In this document: piece by piece, positions 1 through 9,900 of the stretch | Layout of the letters: each line of letters begins with the position of its first letter | Numbering within the stretch: position 1 is the stretch's first letter | DNA from: an uncultured bacterium | Lineage (GTDB): Bacteria; Muiribacteriota; Ozemobacteria; Ozemobacterales; Ozemobacteraceae | Length of the DNA stretch: 64,000 bases | Reading direction: 5' to 3' | Assembly (NCBI GenBank): GCA_900317935.1 | Contig: ONIU01000002.1 | Coordinates: 18,776-82,775 of the forward strand | Notes under the pieces: model-generated | Database searches by the model: none | Told to the model about the DNA's origin: nothing | Seen by the model: only the letters and a program-made list of their open reading frames with translations | Position numbers and translations under genes: made by a program

Positions 1-942
1 AATATGAGAAGCACTTCTCTTCAAATGGCAAAATACAGAATAATTACCTAAGGTTTCTCCTTTTGGCATACTTTCTTTTAACCATTTTTCAAGATCTTTA
101 CCTTCTTGAATAGTTATACCTTCAGCCCAAGTCATAAAGGGTTCAAATTTTGCCAAAGGCTTTGGAATTACAGCTTTGCCATAATCCTTATAAACCGGTA
201 AAAATGCGCCAACAGCTTGTCCTCTAGACCTTAAATTTTTTAAGGCAAGTAATCGTCCACTATCGGAATAATTCTCCAGTTCATCGCAAAATAAAAAACA
301 TCCCCACAGGTTATTATCTACAGTCTTAAAATAATCCCATATAAAGAAAGAAAAAGTTTTTCCATCATTAGTATTAGTTGTTTGTCCCCTTAATTCCTTT
401 ACCAAAGTTTCTAAATTTGTAAATTGACCAAATAATTTTCTCGCAAAAGATAGATTTTTATCATTTTTTTCTTTTTTACTATCTTTATTAGAATTTAAAT
501 TTACGAAATAATCAAAAGCAAAACACAATCCCTTAGCTCCGCCTTTTATTTCACCTTTAGAATAAAAGAGTTCGGAAGAAGAATTTGAAGATTTTTTAAA
601 AACATAAAGGCTGTATTTTGGAAAAGGAAACCCAAAAATCTTATTAGCGTTTTGTTCTAAATTACTAATAAAATGACCTTTTCCTTTAAAATCAATTTTC
701 GTATCATTTTTTAATATTTCAAAAAAATCTTTGAATAATTTAGAAAACTGATAAGAAAAATCGGCTTCAGAAGAAAGAATTTCTGCTTCATGCAGAGCGT
801 TTTTTTCTTGTTCCTTCACTTTTAGTTCATAATTAATATAAGCATGCCAATAAAAACTAATATTAATAGCTAATAAAGGAATAACAAATAATAAGATAAT
901 GAGTATTATATTATTTTTTTCTTTATATTGGCTATTCTGCAT
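1..942 (-). CDS. Giant two-domain adenylate cyclase, N-terminal part (sixth array copy, cut by window edge)
   Basis: This is the first 314 residues of another member of the giant cyclase array; the rest runs off the left edge of the window. The ATG at 942-940 lies 3 bases after the stop of the upstream paralog, so it is the last gene seen of the same operon. A hydrophobic segment at about residues 10-30 is followed by an extracytoplasmic region that matches the start of the next two paralogs, including the motifs FPKYSLYVFK, GGAKGLCFAFDY, FFIWDYF and NYSAFCHL. It therefore belongs to subfamily A of the array. The cyclase domains are not visible here, so their presence is inferred from the paralogs. 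No other reading frame in this stretch looks coding. Confidence 0.9.
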   Translation of the reverse strand, partial: MQNSQYKEKNNIILIILLFVIPLLAINISFYWHAYINYELKVKEQEKNALHEAEILSSEADFSYQFSKLFKDFFEILKNDTKIDFKGKGHFISNLEQNANKIFGFPFPKYSLYVFKKSSNSSSELFYSKGEIKGGAKGLCFAFDYFVNLNSNKDSKKEKNDKNLSFARKLFGQFTNLETLVKELRGQTTNTNDGKTFSFFIWDYFKTVDNNLWGCFLFCDELENYSDSGRLLALKNLRSRGQAVGAFLPVYKDYGKAVIPKPLAKFEPFMTWAEGITIQEGKDLEKWLKESMPKGETLGNYSVFCHLKRSASHI

Positions 943-945
943 AAC

Positions 946-3900
946 TTAAGATAACTGATAAACCTTCATCGGCTGAGATTTACCCTTTAATTCAACTTCT
1001 CCATAGAGATTTGCTTTAATATGTTTACTAATATAATAATAAATCGTTTCAGAAATCAAACAATTATCTTTTTCTAACTTTTCGCCCAAAACAGCAATAC
1101 GGGCAGAAACATTAACCGGGTCACCAATAATAGTAAAATCACGTTTTTCTCCTACTCCAAGGAACCCTGAAATTACCTGTCCATAATTTACGCCTACAGA
1201 AACCTTATAACTTAGTTTTTCGCTTCCCTCAATCATATGTGCTACTTTACAAGCTAAAACAGCAACATCTTCAGGATTCCTGTCTCCAATATGGAAAGCA
1301 ATCAGCATTTTTTCACCCATAATTTTATCGATATCGCCACCATTATTTATTACGATCTCGGAAATAACAGCAATTTGTTCTCTTAAAGAAGAGAAGAGTT
1401 CATATATAGGTGTATTTTTCATTATTTTATCAAAGGAAGGAACTGATACATAGAGTAAAACCGCATTGATTTTTTTACTGTCTACGTCAGCAACATTAGC
1501 ACTTACTTTAAGAGCTGTTTTAGAAACCATTCTATTCATAAGTTGTTTTTCTTCCAAACCCTTCATCATCTTGTCAAAAGAATCGCATAAAGCACCTAAT
1601 TCATCTCCCCTTTTAAACTGAGTCCTAAACTTATAAATACCCTTAGAAGCAGATACAGCCCCTTCAATCAATCGCTTTACCGGTGCAATCAAATCATTTA
1701 TTACACTTTGGGTAATGAAATAAATCAATAACAATATAAAAAGAATACCTAAACCAAAATATTTATAATTATCTTCAGCATTTTTTATTAAGGGTTTTTC
1801 AGAAGCAACAGCAACAAAGACATTATCTTTTACATAATTTCCCTGTCTTGCTTCAAGAAAATGACTACCATGTATATCCGCCATTCTCGAAATAGGCACA
1901 AAGCTGGTATTTATCCAAGATGCAGCGAGCCCCAATTCTTTAACGGTTTTCAAATCTTCTCTTTTATTAATTAAACCGCCTTTATCGTTCAAAAAGAAAC
2001 TTTCTCCAACTCTAATATTTGCAGAGTAAAAACAATATTTTTCAGTTCCAACAGAACCAGAAGCAATATACTGTTTATAAGGAACAATATCATTTCTCAT
2101 ATTGCAAATATCTGATAAATAATTTGCATCAAAAAGAACCAAAGATATAATTAAATACTCAGGATTATATATATTGGGATAAGCAGAAGCATAAAAACCT
2201 ACTATCGAATAGGAAACCCCTACTGTAACAAAATTATTGGGAAAACTGACAATTTTACTAGCATAATCGCTTCCAAAAACTGATTCTAATGTCTTAATAA
2301 GGGAATTAGTCATTAATTCAGCTTCAAGTTCTTGTTTATCTATTTTTTCCGTTTCTTTTTTATTTTTATTCAAATATATAGTCTTACCAACTTTTGAAAG
2401 TAAAAGACCAAAATCAGACAATCTTCTTTTGCCGTCGTCCTTTTTTTCTCCGGTAGCCGATGAAAGCCAACCATCTTTTCCAATAAAAATTATTTCCTTA
2501 ATTGCATAAAAAGGCTTTTTCTTTTTCAGATTTGTATGTACAGTAGAATTATATCCTGAGACATTTGCTTTAAGATAATCTGAGAAATCGTTTATTGATT
2601 TATTTTTATTCTTATTTTCTTTATTATTTAAATCTTTGATATATTTTTTAATTTCATCAATATTAGGAAGATTTTTAAAATAATTTTCGCATAAAGGATT
2701 GCAATATAATTCTTTTCGTTCTGTATCATCAATTAAATTTTTTAAATCTAAAATAGTTTCAGCTTTTCTAACATTTAAGTCTTCATTAATATAAAGATAA
2801 ATAAGACAACAAACAGTTAATAAAGGTAATAAAGCAGAAATACCAATATCTATTATTAATTTGCTTGCTATTGACGAGCTAAAAGAAAATATTTTTCTTC
2901 TTATTATTCCTATTATTATAACCCCGAAAATTAAAGAAAAAACTAAAACTATATTATCTACTAAAAATATGGAAAAATTATTAACAGACAATTCTTTAGT
3001 GATTGCATAAAATTCATAGTATTCGTTATTTGTTTCAAAATTTCCAACATAATAACCTTTGTTATGAACTGCATTTTTATCTAATGTATTTTGTAGAAAC
3101 AATTTCTCTTTTTGTGGAAAAGATCGAGAAAAATACCATCCATTTTTGGCTTTTATAGCCAACAATAAATTATTTCCTGCTAATAAAGTATAATAGTTAA
3201 TCAATTTAGATTTATCATATTTTTGCGGCATTGCACACAAAATATATGCTAATATTTTTTTCTTATCTTTACTGACGATTCTATCTGTGTTAATCAGCAT
3301 GTTTTCTTTATCAATCGTTGCTAATCCAGAGCGTCTATAATAAAAAGAATTCATATTGAAACTATCCACCGTATTCCCGAATAATAACTTGAGTTTTAAA
3401 TCTTTATCACCTTTTGTAATAAAACTTAAAGCATAATCATTAAGATTATTGATGGTTTCATCGGAAAAATCTTTTGCTGACACTTCTTTTATTTTACGGT
3501 TATTGTCATAATCATACAGACAACAATAGTATTTTGGAATTGGAATATTTAGTTTTTCATATTTGTCTGCAACCTTTTTTATTTTTTGCCTGAAATCTAT
3601 AGAATTGTCTTCCGAATTTAAAATTTTATAAATATCTTCATAGAAATCGAAACAAAGGGTATCAAATGCAGACCTTAATAATTCATCGCATTTTAACTGG
3701 TTTTCTAATCTGGAGCACTCCTTATCTGAGTGAGTTTTTAAATCTTTATATTTAGTAAAATATACTGTATTTACTCCCAAAGTTATAAAAAGAGAAATAA
3801 ATATAATAATAAATGAGTTTAATAATATCTCCTTGATTCTTTCTTTCAAAAGGAATTGATTTGAAATAGAGAATAATTTAATATCTTCTATTTTATTTTC

Positions 3901-6900
3901 AGATTTTTTTATTTTAATAGAATCAGAAGAAGCATCATCTTTTATATTGTTGTTTATATCTTTTAAAACATAAACATTAAAATCATTTCCTTTACTGTCA
4001 ATCTTTAAAAAATTAATACCATTTGCTGCTATTTGTTCAGCGATTTCTTCTCCTATCACTAGTGGGAACTGAGGACTTTGAATAGAAAGAGCCTCATATT
4101 TCGCAGCTTTTTTTAAAGGATCGCCAAGAATAGAATAATCAAGTCTAGTTTCAAAGCTTCCAACTGTGCCTGAAAACATTGTTCCATAACAAAGACCGAC
4201 CCCGATTTTATAGGAAAATAGTTTTCTTTTTTTACGGTGAGAATTAATTACAGCCAATTTAGAAATCATCATGCAACCGGCTTTAAATGCTCTTTCAGAA
4301 GCAGAGTAATCATATTCTTCCTTTTCTGGGAAAACAGCTTCAATAGCATCTCCAATAAACTTATATATAAGTCCGCCATTTTCTGATATTATTTTTGCCA
4401 TTTCAGCAAAATGTTCGTTAAGTAATTCAGTAATCATTACTGGGTCATACTGCTCGCTCATGCCTGTGAAATTACGAATATCTGATACTAGTGCAACCCC
4501 ATCAAATGTTTCTGTATTATTCAGTAATTCACTACTTTTTTTCTGAAGTGCCTGAACAGCTTGATCAGAAATAAGCTTAGAAAGACGTTCTTTTTCTTTA
4601 AGCTCAGATATCATATTTGAAAATTCATTGGAAAGCTGCCCTAATTCGTCTTTTGTACTATCTTTAAAATCAATATTCAAATTTCCATTCGAAACTTCTT
4701 TTAATGCTTCTTTTAATGAAGAAATAGGTTTTAGAAAAACCGATGAGGATCTTATACTACAAACAAAAAGAATGATTAAAGAGAATAAAATCAATCTCAA
4801 AAAGACAAATCGCCTATTATTGATATCTTCTGTAATAGCAAATTTATCTATCCAACCAACAAAAACTGTTTGGCTGAAATTCAATGAAGGCATAACTGCT
4901 ATTATGCGTTCTTCATCTTCAAAAGTAGTTATTTTTTTACTATCTGAAATTTCTCTAGCCCAATTAGAAGCATCTTCTTTTAAGAATTTTTCTGATGCAT
5001 GTCTTGTTTTTTTACCGATAAATCTAACATTTTGCCCTTTTACACGGTATGCCAAGAAATTCTGATTAATATTATTAAGGCTATTATCTTGAAATTTACT
5101 ATTGATTACCTTATCATCTAAGGCTTTATCATCCCAAACTACAAATAGCATATATTTAATATTTCCATCTATCTTTATCAAATCAAAAATAAAGTAAGAA
5201 CAGAAATCACCGTTTTTTCTATAAATAGGAAAGCCAAAAAGCTTATTTAAATCTTTATCAAAAGAAGTTCCTGTAATTGAAGAATAAGCTTTATTTGCCA
5301 AATCTTGTTCTGTGTCTTTAAAATCTAATTCATTTAGAATAATATCTGGATAAACAATTTTTAATTCTTCTCTCAACAAAGTAATCATCGTTGGAAGGAA
5401 AGCCGTCATAACAGCTTTGATATTTATATTATCAGTATTATTTTTTCTTTCGATGAAAGCACCTTTACCATCTTTATCTAAAATCTTTACTCCTAAAATT
5501 GGTAAAGCATTTTCTGAATCCGGAGGTTCAAAAATATCTACTATTTTTTTTGCAACAGACTCATCTTCTATTCCTTTTTTATTTATTAAGTCTATAAATT
5601 CCGGGTCTTCTTTTGCTTTTGAAAAAGTTGCTCTATACTGCTTAACTAATTCAAGTTTTGCCGTATCTAATGATTTAAGAGATATCAATAAGTCACTAGA
5701 TTCTTGATTAATACGATTATTTTGATATTGATTCAAATAAGCATAAGCAGTAACACAAAGCATACTTATAGGAATAACTGAAGCCAAAAAATAGGCAAGC
5801 GCAAACCTTAGCGATAAATTAATCTGAGGCCATTTTCCAAAGACTATTCCACAATAAAGAATAATAGACAACAAAAAACCAAACAATAAATTAACAAAAA
5901 TCAACCACTTAGGATAAGGGAAAGCTTTTAAGGTTTTAATTAAAACAACAGCAATATGTGAAGCTCCTCTATCTAAAAAACAGTAAGCGGAATAATTGCC
6001 TAATTCTATTCCTTGAGGCAGTGGTTCTTTTATATATCTAAAATAATCTTTTTCATCTTTTATTGTTAGTTTATCTGCAAACGACTTAAAAACTTCAGAC
6101 TTATCAAGAGGTGGCAAAATATTAGCCTTACCAAAATCCTTATAAACAGGGATAAAAGCCCCTGTTGCAGCAAAACCTCTTTTTTTTAATCTTTCAAGAG
6201 CAAGCAATCGGCCTTTTTCTGCATAATTATCTATTTCATCACATAATAAAATACAGCCATAAACATCATTTTTATTTTCGTCAGAAAAATAATCCCATAT
6301 AAACCATGAACAATTATGAATACCATTAGTATGAGTTGTTATTCCTAACATTTCTTTGGCAACAACTTCAATACTAGAATACTTTCCAATCAATCTTTGA
6401 ACAAACTTGTTGCTTTTTTCTTTATCCGCGTCAGCAATACCAGTATTAACAGCATAAAGAGCGTCAAATGCCTTACATAAAGCTTTTTTGCCACTTTTCA
6501 AACTACCTTTATAGAAAACGAGTTCTGACTCCAAAGCACCGGTAGATAATTTAAAAAAATACAGATTGTATTCAGGAAACGGACTTCTAAAAACACTGTT
6601 TGCATTCTTTTCTAAGCAATCAGTAAATTCAGATAAACTGGTCTTATTTTCAGACTTATCCACAAAATCTTTCGCCGAATTAAAGAAATCTCTGTAAAGC
6701 ATAGCGAATTCTTTACTGAAATCACTTTCTGATGCTAGAGTTTCTGCTTCGTTATTTGCTTTTTTTATCTGTTCTTTTACCAGCTTTTTATAATTTAAAA
6801 CAGATAGGCTATAATAGCTTAAATCTAAAGATATTATAGGCATAACAAAAAATAAAATGATCAGAATTACATAATATCTTTCGAAAGAAGATTTGATGTT

Positions 6901-6903
6901 CAT
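946..6903 (-). CDS. Giant transmembrane adenylate cyclase with C1/C2-like complementary domains (copy 1, subfamily A)
   Basis: Predicted inner-membrane class III adenylate cyclase of 1,985 residues, built from two similar halves. Membrane segments fall near residues 8-30, 334-356, 366-390, 700-722, 1024-1045, 1306-1333, 1345-1372 and 1711-1733, leaving four large extracytoplasmic regions. HAMP-like linkers lie near 722-775 and 1734-1785, and cyclase domains near 800-965 and 1812-1985. Domain 1 has both metal Asp (D808, D852) and K848, but K931 and K935 replace the transition-state Asn and Arg. Domain 2 has S1820 and E1864 at the metal positions but keeps K1860, T1924, N1931 and R1935. Lys plus Thr is the class IIIb signature for ATP. 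One composite active site per chain is inferred. It ends with the array-wide motif GEVELKGKSQPMKVYQLS. Only 2 bases separate it from the upstream paralog and no clear Shine-Dalgarno site is seen, so translation is probably coupled. Confidence 0.93.
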   Translation of the reverse strand: MNIKSSFERYYVILIILFFVMPIISLDLSYYSLSVLNYKKLVKEQIKKANNEAETLASESDFSKEFAMLYRDFFNSAKDFVDKSENKTSLSEFTDCLEKNANSVFRSPFPEYNLYFFKLSTGALESELVFYKGSLKSGKKALCKAFDALYAVNTGIADADKEKSNKFVQRLIGKYSSIEVVAKEMLGITTHTNGIHNCSWFIWDYFSDENKNDVYGCILLCDEIDNYAEKGRLLALERLKKRGFAATGAFIPVYKDFGKANILPPLDKSEVFKSFADKLTIKDEKDYFRYIKEPLPQGIELGNYSAYCFLDRGASHIAVVLIKTLKAFPYPKWLIFVNLLFGFLLSIILYCGIVFGKWPQINLSLRFALAYFLASVIPISMLCVTAYAYLNQYQNNRINQESSDLLISLKSLDTAKLELVKQYRATFSKAKEDPEFIDLINKKGIEDESVAKKIVDIFEPPDSENALPILGVKILDKDGKGAFIERKNNTDNINIKAVMTAFLPTMITLLREELKIVYPDIILNELDFKDTEQDLANKAYSSITGTSFDKDLNKLFGFPIYRKNGDFCSYFIFDLIKIDGNIKYMLFVVWDDKALDDKVINSKFQDNSLNNINQNFLAYRVKGQNVRFIGKKTRHASEKFLKEDASNWAREISDSKKITTFEDEERIIAVMPSLNFSQTVFVGWIDKFAITEDINNRRFVFLRLILFSLIILFVCSIRSSSVFLKPISSLKEALKEVSNGNLNIDFKDSTKDELGQLSNEFSNMISELKEKERLSKLISDQAVQALQKKSSELLNNTETFDGVALVSDIRNFTGMSEQYDPVMITELLNEHFAEMAKIISENGGLIYKFIGDAIEAVFPEKEEYDYSASERAFKAGCMMISKLAVINSHRKKRKLFSYKIGVGLCYGTMFSGTVGSFETRLDYSILGDPLKKAAKYEALSIQSPQFPLVIGEEIAEQIAANGINFLKIDSKGNDFNVYVLKDINNNIKDDASSDSIKIKKSENKIEDIKLFSISNQFLLKERIKEILLNSFIIIFISLFITLGVNTVYFTKYKDLKTHSDKECSRLENQLKCDELLRSAFDTLCFDFYEDIYKILNSEDNSIDFRQKIKKVADKYEKLNIPIPKYYCCLYDYDNNRKIKEVSAKDFSDETINNLNDYALSFITKGDKDLKLKLLFGNTVDSFNMNSFYYRRSGLATIDKENMLINTDRIVSKDKKKILAYILCAMPQKYDKSKLINYYTLLAGNNLLLAIKAKNGWYFSRSFPQKEKLFLQNTLDKNAVHNKGYYVGNFETNNEYYEFYAITKELSVNNFSIFLVDNIVLVFSLIFGVIIIGIIRRKIFSFSSSIASKLIIDIGISALLPLLTVCCLIYLYINEDLNVRKAETILDLKNLIDDTERKELYCNPLCENYFKNLPNIDEIKKYIKDLNNKENKNKNKSINDFSDYLKANVSGYNSTVHTNLKKKKPFYAIKEIIFIGKDGWLSSATGEKKDDGKRRLSDFGLLLSKVGKTIYLNKNKKETEKIDKQELEAELMTNSLIKTLESVFGSDYASKIVSFPNNFVTVGVSYSIVGFYASAYPNIYNPEYLIISLVLFDANYLSDICNMRNDIVPYKQYIASGSVGTEKYCFYSANIRVGESFFLNDKGGLINKREDLKTVKELGLAASWINTSFVPISRMADIHGSHFLEARQGNYVKDNVFVAVASEKPLIKNAEDNYKYFGLGILFILLLIYFITQSVINDLIAPVKRLIEGAVSASKGIYKFRTQFKRGDELGALCDSFDKMMKGLEEKQLMNRMVSKTALKVSANVADVDSKKINAVLLYVSVPSFDKIMKNTPIYELFSSLREQIAVISEIVINNGGDIDKIMGEKMLIAFHIGDRNPEDVAVLACKVAHMIEGSEKLSYKVSVGVNYGQVISGFLGVGEKRDFTIIGDPVNVSARIAVLGEKLEKDNCLISETIYYYISKHIKANLYGEVELKGKSQPMKVYQLS

Positions 6904-6905
6904 TT

Positions 6906-9900
6906 TTATACTATCTGATAAACCTTCATCGCTTGAGATTTACCTTTTAATTCGACTTCACCATAGAGATCTGCTTTTATATAACTATTAATATAATAAT
7001 AAATTGATTCAGAAATCAAACATTTATCTTTATCAAGTTTTTCACCAAAAACAGCAATTCTTGCAGCAACATTTACCGGGTCACCTATGATAGTGAAATC
7101 TCTTTTTTCACCAACGCCAAGAAATCCAGATATTACCTGTCCATAGTTAACGCCTACAGAGACTTTAAAGCTAAGTTTATCGCTGCTTTCAATCATATGA
7201 GCAACCTTACAAGCCTGAACAGCAATATCCTCAGGATTCTTATCGTTTATATGAAAAGCAATCAACATCTTTTCACCCATTATCTTATCTATATCACCAC
7301 CATTATTGATTACTATCTCAGAAATATCCGCAACTTGCTTTCTTAGAGCAGTAAATAATTCAAAAATTGGTGTAGTTTTCATGATTTTATCAAAACCAGG
7401 AACAGAAACATAGAGAAGAACAACATTGATCTTTTTACTTTCTACATCTGCCACATTAGCACTAACTTTAAGAGCAGTTTTAGAAACCATTCTATTCATA
7501 AGTTGTTTTTCTTCTAAGCCCTTCATCATTTTATCAAAAGACTCGCACAATATTCCAAGTTCATCTTTTCTAATAAAATTGGCTCTAAAGGAATAATCTT
7601 CTCTAGCTGCAGATTTAGCTCCATCTATTAGTTTTGTTATTGGTGCAAGCAAATCTAAAATAATATTTTGAGCTATACAATAAATCATAATTAAAGAAAC
7701 TATGATAATAGATCCAAATCCTATCAGAGATAAATAAGCTTTTTCTCTGATAGGAACTTCAGATGAAATAGCAGCATAAACATTATCAGCAATAATGTTT
7801 CCTTTACGAGCTTCAAGTAAATGAGTTCCGAAAAGGTTTATTGTTCTAGATACAGGAACAAAGCTTGAATTTATCCAAGATGAAGCTAAGCCTAATTCTT
7901 TTACAGTATGAAGTTCTTCTTTGGGATTAGGATAATGGCTATTATTATAGAAAAAATATTCACCTACAAGAACATTAGGTGAATAAAAGCAAAATAGCTT
8001 CTCATCTTTAGAGCCTGTCTTATAATGTTTTACCAAGGAAATTTTATCATTATTTTTTAATTCGCAGATATGGGGTTTGAATTCATTTTTGAAAAATAAA
8101 AACGCCTGCAAAATGTAATCAACTTTATTTGAAAAAGGCATTGGTGAAGTGTAAAAACCGATAGTTGCAAATGAAGCGCTAAATAACACCAATTCCTTAG
8201 GAGAATTTGTAAATTTGATTGCAAATTCAGCACCAAAAAGTGATGCTAAAGTATCTACCAGATTTTCACTCATTTCATTACCAACAGCTGCTTTTAGTGA
8301 CTCATTATTTAAATACAATGTTTTCCCAATTGTTGAAATGAATTTTCCGGTTTCACTTAAACTGGTGTCATTACTTGTTTCTTCGGCCCATTCTGGTTTT
8401 CTTATAGAAGAAGTCCAATCATTTTTACCAGAAACAATAACTTCGCTAATGAAAAAGAATGGATCTACTTCAAAAGTATTTTTTCCAGCACCTACAACAT
8501 TTTTTTGTAAATAATTATTAAACTCAGCAACCAATAACTGCTTTTCTTCATCGTTTTTACAAGAATTAATTTTATTTGCCCTCTTTACGATGCCTTCTGA
8601 TTTAGAAACCTTATCCAGATAATGTAAATATAAAGGCTGATAATATAATTCTTTGTTTTCAATTTCATCCATTAGTTTATTTAGTTTTAATCTAGTTTCA
8701 GATTTATTTACATTATAATCTTCACTTACATAAAGGTATGAAACGAATCCAACAACAATCAAAGGAAGAATAGTAAAAGTAACAATATTAGTTTTAAGCT
8801 TGCCAGCAACAGAATCAGTTGAATAAATAAAAGTTTTTTTTGCTATTACTGCACAAATAATTAATAAAAATAATGACGAAAGAAAGACTATAATGTTTAG
8901 CCAAAGCTTTGAACTATAATATAAAGCTAAATCTTTTTTAATAATATATACATCCCAAGTTTTATTTCCGATATCTATTGTTTTTCTCAAATACCCCTTT
9001 TCTTTTTCTAAAGTATCAATATTTTTATAATTCTCTTTAAGAAATTCTTTTTCTTTTTCAGTATAACTTTCAGAAAAAACCCATTTTTTATCTAAATTCA
9101 AAGCCAAGAAAATAGACTTTCCTGCAAGAACCTTATAATAGTCTGCTAGATAGTCACTCTGCATATCTTTAGGCATAGCACAAAAAATAAAAGCTTTTAA
9201 TTTATCTGGTTGGTCATGTTCGTTACCAAAACCATTTTCTGAAGGAATTACATCATAGATGCCTTCTGTATCAAGATATACATCCTGCCCATCTATGGTT
9301 GTAAAAGCCGAACGCCTATTGTAAATAGACCTAATAGAATACTTAGTAATATCTTCACCGAACATTTGCTTTAAATATTTCTCTTGATTTTCACTATCAT
9401 CATTAATTTTATACCAAGTATAAGACGCCATAGCCTTGGCTGTTTCTAATTCAAACCCTTTATTTAAAATTTCAAGCATTCCTGATTTATCATCTGTATT
9501 TGCCAATAAACAGCAAAACTTTGGGATAGGCTTTTTTAATTCTTTATACTTTTTAGCAATATTCTCTATTAATTCTATTTTATTATTATTACTATTTTGA
9601 GAATTTATCACATTATACAGATCTTCATAAAAATCAAAACAAAGTGCTTCAAAGGAAGATTTAAGCACTTCATTAGAATTAAGCTGCTCAAATAACCTAA
9701 GACACTCTTTATCAGAATCTATTTTCAAATCATCAAAAGAAGTTAAATATATAAAGTTGGCTCCCAAAGTAATCATTATAGATACAATAAAAACAACAAG
9801 CCATGTTAATCCAATATTATTGCTTCTAAATATACTTCGTTTTTCAGTCTGCAAAGAAAAAAACTTTACATCTTTCGATGATTCAGAAGAATTGGAATTA

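Noticed and set aside
1312..1350. GGDIDK and GGEVDK motifs in the second cyclase domains, which resemble the GGDEF motif of diguanylate cyclases
   Set aside because: They lie at the class III cyclase position of GG-x-x-D-K-x-x-G and are followed by the class III beta strands and the N-x-x-x-R motif; no GGDEF fold elements are present.
4628..5065. Plus-strand open frame inside giant cyclase copy 1, and similar frames at 5417-5707, 19821-20315 and 22650-22940
   Set aside because: They are antisense to well-conserved coding DNA, lack ribosome sites and encode compositionally odd proteins; they are shadows.
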